Of a stretch of DNA of 64,000 bases, positions 54,053 through 62,071 are shown one piece after another. Position 1 is the stretch's first letter. Each line of letters opens with the position of its first letter. The position numbers were made by a program, and so were the translations under genes. A model generated the notes under the pieces. The model was not told the origin of the DNA, searched no databases, and saw only the letters and a list, made by a program, of their open reading frames with translations. The DNA lies in NCBI RefSeq assembly GCF_032116555.1, contig NZ_CP134949.1, positions 1,302,001 to 1,366,000 on the forward strand, written 5' to 3'. The stretch is from Halobaculum sp. XH14. Its GTDB lineage: Archaea; Halobacteriota; Halobacteria; Halobacteriales; Haloferacaceae.

Positions 54053-55090
54053 TCACCAGGTTCCGTGGAACGTGTCGAACTCGAGGTCCTCGAGCGGCTT
54101 GTTGCCGACGGCGATCTCGTACTCGCCGGGCGTGAGCATCGGCTTGTGGAACCTAGGGCCGTCGTCGGTCGTGATGCGCGGACAGCCGGTGTTGACGAAC
54201 GCGTCGAAATCGAAGTTGCGGAGGCGGTCGGGCGTCACCTCGTCCATCGTGATGAGGTGGGCGTTCTCGTTCTCCTCGACGATCCCCTCGGCGGTGTCGA
54301 ACCGGCCCTGGCCGATCTTCGTACAGAGGATGACGCCGAACGTGTCGGCGTCCATCGCGCGGTGGACCGCGCCGTAGCGCTGTTTGAGGAACTTCTCGGT
54401 GTCCGCGACGGTGACGACGTTGTTGACGGGGTCGGCGATGACGACCGTCTTCTCGGGGTGTTCCATCGCGAGGCCGAGCGGGTGGAACTTCCCGCCGCCG
54501 ACGTACAGCACCTGGTCGGCGTCGATGTCGGCGGAGGCGTAGTTGCAGCCGAGCACCTGCCCCTCGTGGGTGAGTCGGTCGTCGCCCCGGCGGGTGTGGA
54601 CCTCGAAGCCGCGCTCCTCCAGCCAGTCGTACATCTCCTCGAACAGGTTCATGTGCTGGGCGGTGGTGACGAGGCCGACGTCGGGGTCCTCGGCGGGGTC
54701 CGCGAGTTCCTCCAGCGACTCGTCCATGATGGGGAACGGGTCGACGTTCGAGAACAGGGGGACGTAGATGATCTTGTCCGACTGCTTCATCGGCGAGTGG
54801 CCGAAGTGGACGAACACGTCACACCGGCGCATCAGGTACGTGTCGAGGTCGCAGGCGCCGTAGCACGGCTGGCCCGAGATGAGATAGCGGACGCCCTCGG
54901 TGAGTTCGCGGAGGTCGTCGGCGACCGCGGGCGCGCGCCGCTTCAGCCCCTCCGGGAACTGGAGGCCGACCTTCTCGGCGTCGCGCTCCTCGACCGCCTC
55001 CACGATGCGGTCGAGTTCGTAGTCCCACTCGCGGTCGTGCTTGAGGGACATCCCGGTGTTCGTGAGGTCGCCCTCGCGTCGCTGGCTCAT
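54053..55090 (-). CDS. dph2: Diphthamide biosynthesis enzyme Dph2
   Basis: This 345-residue radical enzyme transfers 3-amino-3-carboxypropyl from SAM to the target histidine of elongation factor 2, the first step of diphthamide formation. The three cluster cysteines are in GQPCYGACD (about 75-83), VLGCNYAS (about 180) and VNTGCPRI (about 305). Archaea use a single homodimeric Dph2. A CGTTTAACC TATA candidate lies about 28 bases upstream of the start. Confidence 0.92.
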   Translation of the reverse strand: MSQRREGDLTNTGMSLKHDREWDYELDRIVEAVEERDAEKVGLQFPEGLKRRAPAVADDLRELTEGVRYLISGQPCYGACDLDTYLMRRCDVFVHFGHSPMKQSDKIIYVPLFSNVDPFPIMDESLEELADPAEDPDVGLVTTAQHMNLFEEMYDWLEERGFEVHTRRGDDRLTHEGQVLGCNYASADIDADQVLYVGGGKFHPLGLAMEHPEKTVVIADPVNNVVTVADTEKFLKQRYGAVHRAMDADTFGVILCTKIGQGRFDTAEGIVEENENAHLITMDEVTPDRLRNFDFDAFVNTGCPRITTDDGPRFHKPMLTPGEYEIAVGNKPLEDLEFDTFHGTW

Positions 55091-55352
55091 TGACGCGGCG
55101 TAGCGGGCGTAGGTGGTTAAACGACCCGCTTGAGCCGTGGCTGGTGGGTCGGTGACACGACCCCGTGTCCGCGAGTCACTCTCTCCCACACCCCGATAAC
55201 GCCTTACTCCCTGCCGCCACAATAGGTGTCCCGTCGGTGACGGGAGAATCGGGGCGAGAGTGTCCGAGCGGGACAGAAATCGGGGTTTCAGACGTACCCT
55301 GTCTTCGTATGCAATAAACAGTATATCGGCTCTCCCGCCCGTTCTCCACCAG

Positions 55353-55550
55353 TTACCGCCCCTTCTTGTTCCCCGATTCCTCGTGTACGACGTAAGCGAG
55401 ATACTGGGCCACGTTGTCGTCCGGCCCTTCGGCTTCGATGTCGTCCCGGTTCATGCGAGACGCACGACGGCTCCGTTCTGCGAGACGAACGAGGGCGTCA
55501 TGCTTGCTACGGACACCGTCGTCGTCCACCCGGATTGTGTATTCTTTCAT
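55353..55550 (-). CDS. Tiny element-type protein (65 residues), ORF C
   Basis: This 65-residue frame (MKEYTIRVDDDGVRSKHDALVRLAERS... to SGNKKGR) has a DNVAQYLAYVVHEE segment. A similar pattern, AQYMKELVRDDL, occurs in the next gene upstream. Its start overlaps that gene's stop by four bases, in ATGA. Small, overlapping and basic-acidic mixed ORFs of this kind are typical of haloarchaeal plasmids and proviruses. Confidence 0.5.
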   Translation of the reverse strand: MKEYTIRVDDDGVRSKHDALVRLAERSRRASRMNRDDIEAEGPDDNVAQYLAYVVHEESGNKKGR

Positions 55551-55750
55551 TCGTCCATCAGCCCGGCGTCGGCCAAGTCGTCCCGTACCAGTTCCTTCAT
55601 GTACTGCGCAGCGTCGGCGTCCTCGACTTCCGCAGCGAGTTCGTTCCGGCCAGCGTTACGGAGTTGGCGGGCACGCTTGGACTGCAACTGTTCGATACGA
55701 CGACGAACAACCTGCTCGTACTCGTCGGACACTTCCAGCGTCACCTTCAT
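55547..55750 (-). CDS. Tiny element-type protein (67 residues), ORF B
   Basis: This 67-residue frame begins MKVTLEVSDEYEQVVRRRIEQLQ, a possible ribbon-helix-helix or coiled-coil start, and ends AAQYMKELVRDDLADAGLMDE. It overlaps both neighbours by four bases (ATGA junctions), so the three are translated together. Its resemblance to ORF C suggests a duplication. The function is unknown. Confidence 0.5.
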   Translation of the reverse strand: MKVTLEVSDEYEQVVRRRIEQLQSKRARQLRNAGRNELAAEVEDADAAQYMKELVRDDLADAGLMDE

Positions 55751-55905
55751 TCGTCGTCACCTCGCGCTTGCTGTACGGCGTGACGGACGGCGTGGCGCAG
55801 TCCGACGTGTTCGGTGTCGAAAACGTCGTTTCGGTACTCTCGAATCAGTTCTTTATCCGACCCGGTTAGCCACAGACTCGTGGCTTCGTCAGTTGCTTTG
55901 CTCAT
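55747..55905 (-). CDS. Tiny element-type protein (52 residues), ORF A
   Basis: The first gene of the three-ORF set encodes MSKATDEATSLWLTGSDKELIREYRND followed by a C-terminal AVRHAVQQARGDDE. The pattern hints at a ribbon-helix-helix repressor. The ATG at 55905 is one choice; the frame stays open to 55992. It is followed by a four-base overlap with ORF B. Confidence 0.5.
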   Translation of the reverse strand: MSKATDEATSLWLTGSDKELIREYRNDVFDTEHVGLRHAVRHAVQQARGDDE

Positions 55906-56421
55906 TGCGACGATTGCGACGGAAAGGGCCGTTGCCCGGTGTCTCGGACTACCCCGGCCATATTGAGTCGAACAGCCTGTATGCTGCTGCACTCAGCGGA
56001 TCTCACACACACGCATAGAGGGGCATGACGGCCCGTATGCGAGAGGGAACACTGGCAGCCGACAATTATTACTTTCAGTTATACCTTGTAACTCAAACTA
56101 CTTAAACCTTTCGGCAGTATGTACGTACCGATGGGAGAGATTCTGGTTCCATTCTGAGGCAGATTTCTGGCGGTAAGTCCGCCGGGGTGGGTAAGACCGA
56201 AGTGTTCTCTTATTTAAGAAAACTGTCTTAACTATCTAAAGTTCGAACTGACAGAAGAGCTATGTTAGTGTATGAACCTAACGCGAGAAGCATACGTTCG
56301 CCCCGGCGATGAATCAGTCACTCAATAATACACTCAACACCAGACTCGGATTACGGAGTGGCCCACCGACGACGACACCGATTTGTAGCCGACAATCCGG
56401 GGTATCGTCCCGAAATCTACC
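55906..56421. other. AT-rich interval upstream of the small ORF set
   Basis: No gene is seen. The sequence is visibly AT-richer than the surrounding chromosome. A short hairpin GGCGG-TAAGT-CCGCC lies at 56169-56183, and AT-rich boxes such as TACTTAAAC (about 56099-56107) and TTATTTAAG (about 56211-56219) could act in either direction. It probably belongs to an inserted element. Confidence 0.45.
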
Positions 56422-57456
56422 CTACACCCGGATAAGCCCGAACATCCCGATAGTCTCGCCGACAACCCACCCGACGAAAATGAGATAGGCGACGAGTAGA
56501 CTGTATGATTCTACATCGGTGAGAGTCAAATCCGTTCGCAGCATGGTGAATAGGAGGATTGTAGCGACGGTTAGAACTCCCATCATCGGTGCTGCAACCG
56601 TAAATGATACGGGAGCACTCCCGGCGATGAGCACACCCACAGGAATGGCAACCAGCAAGTCGAAGGTGTTACTACCGAGCACGTTTCCGAGACTCGTCAC
56701 ACTCTTACCACCTCTTGCAGCCCGGACACTGACGAGTGCGTCCGGCAGGCTGGTGGCTGCTGCTATGATAGTCACGCCGGCCAGAAACTCAGGGATACCG
56801 AACGTGGCGTTTAGCCCTTCGACAGCACCGACAAGCGACTCGACAGCGACGAGAATCACGAGCAACCCGACGGCCAACCGTCCCCATTCACGGAGCACGT
56901 TCACGTCACCACCGGCATCGTCGCTTTCGTGATCCCCCACATCTTGCCACTGGATGAACAGATACAGTCCGTAGAGGAGCAACGGAATCAGTGCGAGCGG
57001 GCGGGTTACATTCCCCTCAAGTGCTGCCCCACCATCCACAGGGAAGTAGATAATTGCAAAGGCGAAGGTAATAACCAGTGCAGATACAGCAAGCATGTAA
57101 AATTGCGCTTCTTTATACACAATCGTTCGGCTTACGTCGAGCGGTTCATGGGTTGCTATTCCAGAGAGGGCCGGAATGACAAGAATATTGAATATTGCCG
57201 AACCGACGACAGCACCCACCCCCATCCCGAATGAGTCCCCGAGTGCGGTAATGACGACGGAGGCCAGTTCGGGGAAACTTGATCCGACAGCAACGACGAC
57301 AGAACCCTGCACTACCGCAGGCAACCCGTAGTATGCCGAGAGATGTTCTGCCGAACTCTCCAACCACCCGCTGCCTAACCATATCAGGCCGGTAGTGACA
57401 GCGATGACAGCCACATGCACAAGAGTCGAGTCGGGCAGGAATCCGCCAAGCACCAT
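56422..57456 (-). CDS. Sodium/calcium exchanger family antiporter (AT-richer, likely imported)
   Basis: This 344-residue CaCA-family antiporter has about ten helices and both alpha repeats: VGSSFPELASVVITALGDSFGMGVGAVVGSAIFNILV (about 56-92) and AAATSLPDALVSVRAARGGKSVTSLGNVLGSNTFDLLV. Its sequence is visibly lower in GC than its neighbours, indicating recent acquisition. A GGAGGTG lies 8 bases before the ATG. It directly abuts the stop of a truncated resident homologue upstream. Confidence 0.88.
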   Translation of the reverse strand: MVLGGFLPDSTLVHVAVIAVTTGLIWLGSGWLESSAEHLSAYYGLPAVVQGSVVVAVGSSFPELASVVITALGDSFGMGVGAVVGSAIFNILVIPALSGIATHEPLDVSRTIVYKEAQFYMLAVSALVITFAFAIIYFPVDGGAALEGNVTRPLALIPLLLYGLYLFIQWQDVGDHESDDAGGDVNVLREWGRLAVGLLVILVAVESLVGAVEGLNATFGIPEFLAGVTIIAAATSLPDALVSVRAARGGKSVTSLGNVLGSNTFDLLVAIPVGVLIAGSAPVSFTVAAPMMGVLTVATILLFTMLRTDLTLTDVESYSLLVAYLIFVGWVVGETIGMFGLIRV

Positions 57457-57846
57457 CTACCGAGCACCTCCGACGCCCGAATTGTTATCAATTGATAACT
57501 GCCATGAGTAGAACTGGGCCTCCTTGTACACCACGTCGCGGTCGGCGGTCAGCCCCTCCCCCCGGATCGCGCTCCAGGCTGGGATGATGAGGATGTTGAA
57601 CACGGCCGAGCCGACGATGGCGCTGACCCCGAGATCGAAGTTCCCGTGCACCAGCACGGCGATGACCGAACTCGATAGCTCCGGGAACGACGACCCGACG
57701 GCGGCGATGACGGCGCCCTGGACGACCGGCGGGAAGCCGTAGTGTGCGCCGAGTCGTTCGCTTGCGGACTCCAGACGTCCCCCGGCGAGCCACACCGTGA
57801 CCGTGCCGCCGACCGCGAGCGCGAGGGGAACGAGTAGGGAGATCAT
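57457..57846 (-). pseudogene. Truncated resident sodium/calcium exchanger (N-terminal third only)
   Basis: The first about 113 residues (MISLLVPLAL... to KEAQFY) match the N-terminus of the exchanger at 56422-57456. The break comes just after KEAQFY, near 57507. Sixteen unrelated residues follow before the TAG at 57457, which immediately precedes the second gene's ATG. The retained part has the high GC of the chromosome. It is probably non-functional, missing the second alpha repeat. Confidence 0.8.
57484..57499. repeat. 16-bp perfect palindrome at the exchanger junction
   Basis: GTTATCAATTGATAAC is a perfect palindrome. It lies between the breakpoint in the truncated resident exchanger (about 57507) and the ATG of the imported exchanger (57456). 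It could be a transcription-factor operator or a mark of the insertion. Confidence 0.55.
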
Positions 57847-58016
57847 ACCGGGGGCACCGGCCCCGAACGGGTAAAGCCGGTCGATTTCCCGCGGTTGCCG
57901 TCGGAACGTGAAGCCCGACTGCCCACGCGAGCACCAGGGGTTCACGGGAGCACCAGCGACTGTACCGCGGGGGAGACCGACGGCCGACCGAGCGAGGAAG
58001 GCCCTCGATGGAGGTG

Positions 58017-58643
58017 CTATGCGATGTCGCGGCTCGTGTCGATGGTGACCGACTCCTCAAGCTTCAGCTTGATCGTCTCGTCGAGCGCGCGTCCGCCACG
58101 GAACTTGGGCACCGCGAGCTGGTTCACCACGTCCGTCCCGCGGACCGTCGTGCGGAGGTCCCAGACGACGTCCGCGACGTGCTCGGTCACGGCCCTGTTC
58201 TCGGGGGTGTCCTCGCTCTTCATGCAGTGGAGGAACGCGACGCTGTTCGTGTTGACCATCGTCGTCTGCAACTCGTTGAGGAAGCGCCGGTAGCGCCCCC
58301 CGTCCAGCCGTTCGAGCGGGTCGAGCACGTCGATGACGAGGTTCGCTCCCTCCGGGAGCGTCCCGACGAGCCGGTTGGCCGCGTCCAGCGGCGCGTCCCC
58401 GTCGATCTCCCGGACCGTGGGGTTGCCGACGCGGGTACCCGTCGCGTCGAAGGCGTCCGTGACGGCGGTCTGGGAACGAAGGGTCGAGAGGTACAGCGTC
58501 CCGCGGGCGGCCGTCAGTTCGTACAACAGCAGCTCCGACTGGCTCGCGGGGTCGGCCGCGAACTGGACGACGCTCCCCGCGGGGAGTCCGCCGTCGAACC
58601 GGCGGTCGAGCACGTCGACGCCGGTCGGGAGCCGGTCGGTCAT
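58017..58643 (-). CDS. RecA-fold (KaiC/RadA-like) protein lacking Walker A
   Basis: This 208-residue protein begins LPTGVDVLDRRFDGGLPAGSVVQF, as in KaiC/RadA relatives. Where the Walker A GPPGSGKT should be, it has ADPASQSELLLYE, so the phosphate loop and its lysine are absent. A Walker B-like LVIDVLDPL is present. It may be a non-hydrolytic paralogue. A MinD-like gene on the same strand ends 36 bases before its start. Confidence 0.75.
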   Translation of the reverse strand: MTDRLPTGVDVLDRRFDGGLPAGSVVQFAADPASQSELLLYELTAARGTLYLSTLRSQTAVTDAFDATGTRVGNPTVREIDGDAPLDAANRLVGTLPEGANLVIDVLDPLERLDGGRYRRFLNELQTTMVNTNSVAFLHCMKSEDTPENRAVTEHVADVVWDLRTTVRGTDVVNQLAVPKFRGGRALDETIKLKLEESVTIDTSRDIA

Positions 58644-58678
58644 GCCCCAGCCCATCCACCGGGCCCAATTAACGGTTG

Positions 58679-59299
58679 TCACCCGACTCTCCGCGTTGAT
58701 AGCGCCGGCAGTTCCGCCGCGGCCGACTCGTAGGCGGACCGAACGCGGGCGGTCGAGAGCACCTCGGGGTCGACCGCCGGGATTCTGGCGAGCACCGGAC
58801 AGTCGAGCACGTCGTCGATGCCGGGTGGAACCGCGTGGGCACGGGTGAGCACGGCGCCGACGACCGGCGTCCCGACCCGTCGGGCCATCGCGGTCGCCTT
58901 CGCGGCGTCGCGCACCGCGGGCGCACACGGGGTGACCGCGAGTATCGCGGCGTCGGCGACCCGGAGCGGCGCGACCGCGTCGGGGCCGGCACCGGCCGGA
59001 CAGTCCACGAGCGCGAGCCGATCCAGCGAACCGACCGCGTGGAGCACGGCGTCGACTTCCCGGTCCTCGCGGTCGGCCGGCGCGGGGAGGACGCGCGTCC
59101 CGTCGGCGGCGGCTGCCTCGGCCGCCGCCCGCTGGACGGAGTCACCTTGCCACGCGCTGGAGACGCCCGCGAGCGCGTGGAGGTCCGGGAGGTCCCAGTC
59201 GGCGTCGACCGCGAGGGTCGGGGCGTCGATGGCGCGGGCCAGCCCGAGCGTCGTCGTAGTCTTGCCGGAGCCGCCCTTGCCGCCCGTGACTGCGAGCAT
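58679..59299 (-). CDS. MinD/ParA-family ATPase
   Basis: This 206-residue ATPase has the deviant Walker A KGGSGKTTTTLGLARAI at about residues 8-24. The downstream DADWDLPDL and VDCPAGAGPDAV (Walker B region) also fit. It probably positions or regulates a membrane or septum component. It lies directly upstream of the RecA-fold gene, and the two read as one operon. Confidence 0.85.
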   Translation of the reverse strand: MLAVTGGKGGSGKTTTTLGLARAIDAPTLAVDADWDLPDLHALAGVSSAWQGDSVQRAAAEAAAADGTRVLPAPADREDREVDAVLHAVGSLDRLALVDCPAGAGPDAVAPLRVADAAILAVTPCAPAVRDAAKATAMARRVGTPVVGAVLTRAHAVPPGIDDVLDCPVLARIPAVDPEVLSTARVRSAYESAAAELPALSTRRVG

Positions 59300-59381
59300 G
59301 GGCGGTCTGGTCGCGTCCTCGGGTTTGAACCTTCACCCGGCCCGAACGACGCCGTCGACCTGGTCCGGGAAAATCAGTTCC

Positions 59382-59783
59382 TCAGTCCTGACAGCAGCCG
59401 CCGGCCTCGCCGCCGAAGTCGACCGCGAGCGGCTCCGAGACGGCCTCGTTCAGCGTTTCGAGCCGGTCCTGGAGTTCGTCCTGCGCCTCGACGTACTCGG
59501 CCATCACGGGCAGCGAGTGGAGGTCCGCCTGGGCCTCCCGAACCTTCTCCAGGCTCTCCTCGTCGGCGTTGCCCATCTGGCGCGCGAAGGCGAACTCCTG
59601 GCGGAGCTGTTCGAACTCGGAGATACGTTCCTGGGCCTCCTCGTCGTCCTCGACGGCCGCCTTCGCCTCGGCGAACCGGCGGTAGGCGGGCAGGTCGGCG
59701 ATCGCCTCGCCGAGCCGGCCCGCGAGCGCGTCCACGTCCTCGCCCGTCGTCGCGTCGGCGTCGACCTCCGTCTCGATGCTCAT
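59382..59783 (-). CDS. YlbF/YmcA-family protein with C-terminal Cys pair
   Basis: This 133-residue helical protein contains LPAYRRFAEAKAAVEDDEEAQERISEF (about 31-57), as in YlbF/YmcA proteins. In Bacillus these form an iron-sulfur-bearing complex that directs RNase Y. The C-terminus ends GGCCQD. The two adjacent cysteines could bind metal. The archaeal role is unknown. Confidence 0.78.
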   Translation of the reverse strand: MSIETEVDADATTGEDVDALAGRLGEAIADLPAYRRFAEAKAAVEDDEEAQERISEFEQLRQEFAFARQMGNADEESLEKVREAQADLHSLPVMAEYVEAQDELQDRLETLNEAVSEPLAVDFGGEAGGCCQD

Positions 59784-59924
59784 GGACGAGCGTTGGTGTT
59801 GTGGTGGTAAAAGCGCCGCGACTGTGACGGCGCGGGTTCGGCCCCGCCGGCGGTCTGGCGAGCCCGGTCGGGCGAGCGCGGTCGGACGAACTCTGGTTCC
59901 GCGACCCCGCTCGATGGAACGCGT

Positions 59925-60185
59925 TCAGCCGAACAGCGCGTACGCGCCGGCCGCGACCGCGACGACGAGCGCGAGGACGGCCCAGTTCCGCGCGGTGTCG
60001 AACGAGCCGTACGGGCCGCCCTTCCGCGTGAACAGGTACGCGAAGTAGACGACGAGCGGCGAGGCTCGCAGCGGGAACGACACCGCGACGTTCGCGCCCA
60101 ACTCCAGAACCAGCGTCATCGCCACCGCGGACCCCGCCGCCGCACCGGCGACGAGCAGGTCCTCCCGGACTGATTCGAGATCCAT
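59925..60185 (-). CDS. Small membrane protein (about three helices)
   Basis: This 86-residue protein has hydrophobic segments at about residues 9-27, 35-52 and 65-84, and the polar FTRKGGPYGS loop between them. It lies between the YlbF and FKBP genes on the same strand, so it may share their transcript. No function is apparent. Confidence 0.6.
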   Translation of the reverse strand: MDLESVREDLLVAGAAAGSAVAMTLVLELGANVAVSFPLRASPLVVYFAYLFTRKGGPYGSFDTARNWAVLALVVAVAAGAYALFG

Positions 60186-60200
60186 CGGGGGCCGGGGTGC

Positions 60201-61199
60201 TTACTCCTCGTCGGCGTCGAGCTCCTCGACGAGTTCGTCCGCATCCACGTCGACGTCGTCGAGCGCCTCCTCGACGTCCTCGACGTCGCCGCCGCCCATT
60301 CCGCCCATGCCACCCATCATGCCGCCCATGCCGCCCATCATGCCGCCGGAGCCGTCGATGACCTCCTCGACGATGACCTTGTCGAGCCCGAGCCGGCCCA
60401 TCAGGTCCTGGGCGATCTGCTGTTTCGAGAACATCCACTGCTGGTTCATCTGCATCATGGGGGACGCCTCGATGTACAGCGTCTCCTTCTCGACGTCGCG
60501 GAGCTCGGTCTCCTTTTCCATCTCGCCCTCCTCGTTCTCGGTCGCCTCGAGGGTGACCTCCTCCTCGACGGTCTCGGACTCGATGCGGACCTCCGGCGCT
60601 TCCTGGAGGTACATCGCCAGCATGCTCGCGGCCTGCTCCTCGCGGTCCTCGACGATCCCGACGATCTCGTACTCGTACTCGAGGTCGTCGCCGGCCAGCG
60701 GGTGGTTGAAGTCGACGCGCGCGCGGCCGCCGATGACGGTCTCGAGGTAGCCCTGATCGCCGTCGACGGTCACCTGCGCGCCGGGGTAGCGGTCGTCCTC
60801 GGGGATCTTGTCGACGCTGACGGTCCGCACGTCGTCGGGGTCGAACGAGCCGAACCCTTCCTCGGCGGGGACGGTGACGACGTTCGAGTCGCCCACGTCC
60901 TTGCCGAGCAGGTCGTCGTCGACGCTCTCGAACACGTGGCCCTCGCCGACGACGACGGTGCGCGGGGAGAAGTCGTACTCCTCGTCGTCGATGCCGGCCT
61001 CCTCGGCGACCTCCTCGCTGGTGGTGTCGACGACCTGGCCCTCCTCCTCGTCCTCGCCGGGGACGGTCCGGACGGTGTACTCGAGCGTGACGAAGTCGTT
61101 CCGCTGGATTCCGTCCTCGCTCTCCTCGTCCGCCTCGGTCTCGCCGTCCGCGCCGGCATCCGCGGACTCGGCCGCGTCTGCCTGCTCTTCTTCGCTCAT
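60201..61199 (-). CDS. FKBP-type peptidyl-prolyl isomerase, SlyD-like, with Gly-Met tail
   Basis: This 332-residue isomerase has an acidic leader and an FKBP domain beginning FVTLEYTVRT (about residue 33). It also carries VDFNHPLAGDDLEYEYEIVGIVE, the SlyD-family hallmark. After a C-terminal domain of unknown type, a Gly/Met repeat (MMGGMGG units, about 280-305) precedes an acidic end. It should catalyse prolyl isomerisation during folding. Confidence 0.9.
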   Translation of the reverse strand: MSEEEQADAAESADAGADGETEADEESEDGIQRNDFVTLEYTVRTVPGEDEEEGQVVDTTSEEVAEEAGIDDEEYDFSPRTVVVGEGHVFESVDDDLLGKDVGDSNVVTVPAEEGFGSFDPDDVRTVSVDKIPEDDRYPGAQVTVDGDQGYLETVIGGRARVDFNHPLAGDDLEYEYEIVGIVEDREEQAASMLAMYLQEAPEVRIESETVEEEVTLEATENEEGEMEKETELRDVEKETLYIEASPMMQMNQQWMFSKQQIAQDLMGRLGLDKVIVEEVIDGSGGMMGGMGGMMGGMGGMGGGDVEDVEEALDDVDVDADELVEELDADEE

Positions 61200-61319
61200 G
61201 TCCTGACGGTCGCTCGTCTGCTTCTTAACAGTCACGTTTCGGTCGGGGGCCGAAATCAGGGACGAGGGGGCTCACGGACGCGCCGGATCGCTGATGGCGT
61301 CGGAACGTCGGAATCTGGT

Positions 61320-61350
61320 CCCGACCCGGAAAACGCGACGCCGGGTCGGG
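61320..61350. promoter_or_regulatory. Inverted repeat in the FKBP-CYTH divergent spacer
   Basis: CCCGACCCGG (61320-61329) and CCGGGTCGGG (61341-61350) are perfect 10-bp arms around an 11-base loop. The pair lies between divergent starts at 61199 and 61421 and upstream of a TATA-like TTTTTCAG (about 61390-61397). It could be an operator for either gene. Confidence 0.45.
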
Positions 61351-61420
61351 CGAACACGACGCGGGGTCGCTCGAACGCGACGGGCACCCTTTTTCAGCGT
61401 CACGGCGCGTGGGTACGCAC

Positions 61421-62011
61421 ATGTACGAGGTCGAGGTGAAGGTGCGGGCCGACCACGACGCCGTGCGGGACCGACTCGCCGAACTCGGTGCCGAACGGGT
61501 CGGCGGGGTCACACAGACGGACGTGTACTACGACGCGCCCCACCGCGAGTTCGCCGAGACGGACGAGGCGCTTCGGCTCCGCCGCGAGCGGGGATCCGAA
61601 GACGGCGACGGGAACGCCGACGGACGGGCGGACGAATCGACCGAAACCCGGCTCACCTACAAGGGGCCGCTCGTCGAGCGGGCGTCCAAGACCCGCGAGG
61701 AACGCGAGACGGCGGTCGCGGATCCGAAGGCGATGCGGGGGATTCTCGACGGGCTCGGCTTCGAGCCGGCGGCGACCGTGGAGAAGGAGCGGGAGCGGTT
61801 CCTGCTCGACGGCTACACCGTCACGCTCGATTCTGTCGTGGGGCTGGGGGAGTTCCTCGAGGTCGAGGCGGAGGCCGCCGAATCGGAGATCGAGACCGTC
61901 AGGGAGGGTGCGCTCGACGTCCTCAGGGACCTCCGTCTGGACCCCGAGGAGAGGATCAGGACCTCGTACCTCGGCCTGCTGCTCGCCGCCGGGAGAGATG
62001 TCTCACAGTAA
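61421..62011 (+). CDS. CYTH-domain protein (CyaB/ThTPase-like)
   Basis: This 196-residue protein begins MYEVEVKV, the ExExK start of CYTH enzymes, which hydrolyse or cyclise triphosphates such as ATP, thiamine triphosphate or inorganic triphosphate. Other pattern residues include LRLRRE, LTYKGP and LDSVVGLGEFLEVE. The ATG at 61421 follows TTTTTCAG (about 61390) at leaderless spacing; a GTG at 61409 is possible but unlikely. Confidence 0.87.
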   Translation: MYEVEVKVRADHDAVRDRLAELGAERVGGVTQTDVYYDAPHREFAETDEALRLRRERGSEDGDGNADGRADESTETRLTYKGPLVERASKTREERETAVADPKAMRGILDGLGFEPAATVEKERERFLLDGYTVTLDSVVGLGEFLEVEAEAAESEIETVREGALDVLRDLRLDPEERIRTSYLGLLLAAGRDVSQ

Positions 62012-62034
62012 TCGGCCGGCCTCGAATCGTTTCC

Positions 62035-62060
62035 GGAAGTTATAGTTCGAGCGCTCTCGA
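62035..62060 (+). promoter_or_regulatory. TATA-like box of the S-adenosylmethionine synthetase gene
   Basis: AGTTATAGTTC at about 62038-62048 lies roughly 28 bases before the ATG at 62072. This is the spacing expected for a leaderless haloarchaeal promoter. No other elements are evident. Confidence 0.45.
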
Positions 62061-62071
62061 CCGACTCGGTA

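Noticed and set aside
55200-57507. Complete integrated virus or transposon
   Set aside because: I see no integrase, transposase, terminal repeats or target duplication; it is called an insertion only on composition and the truncated exchanger.
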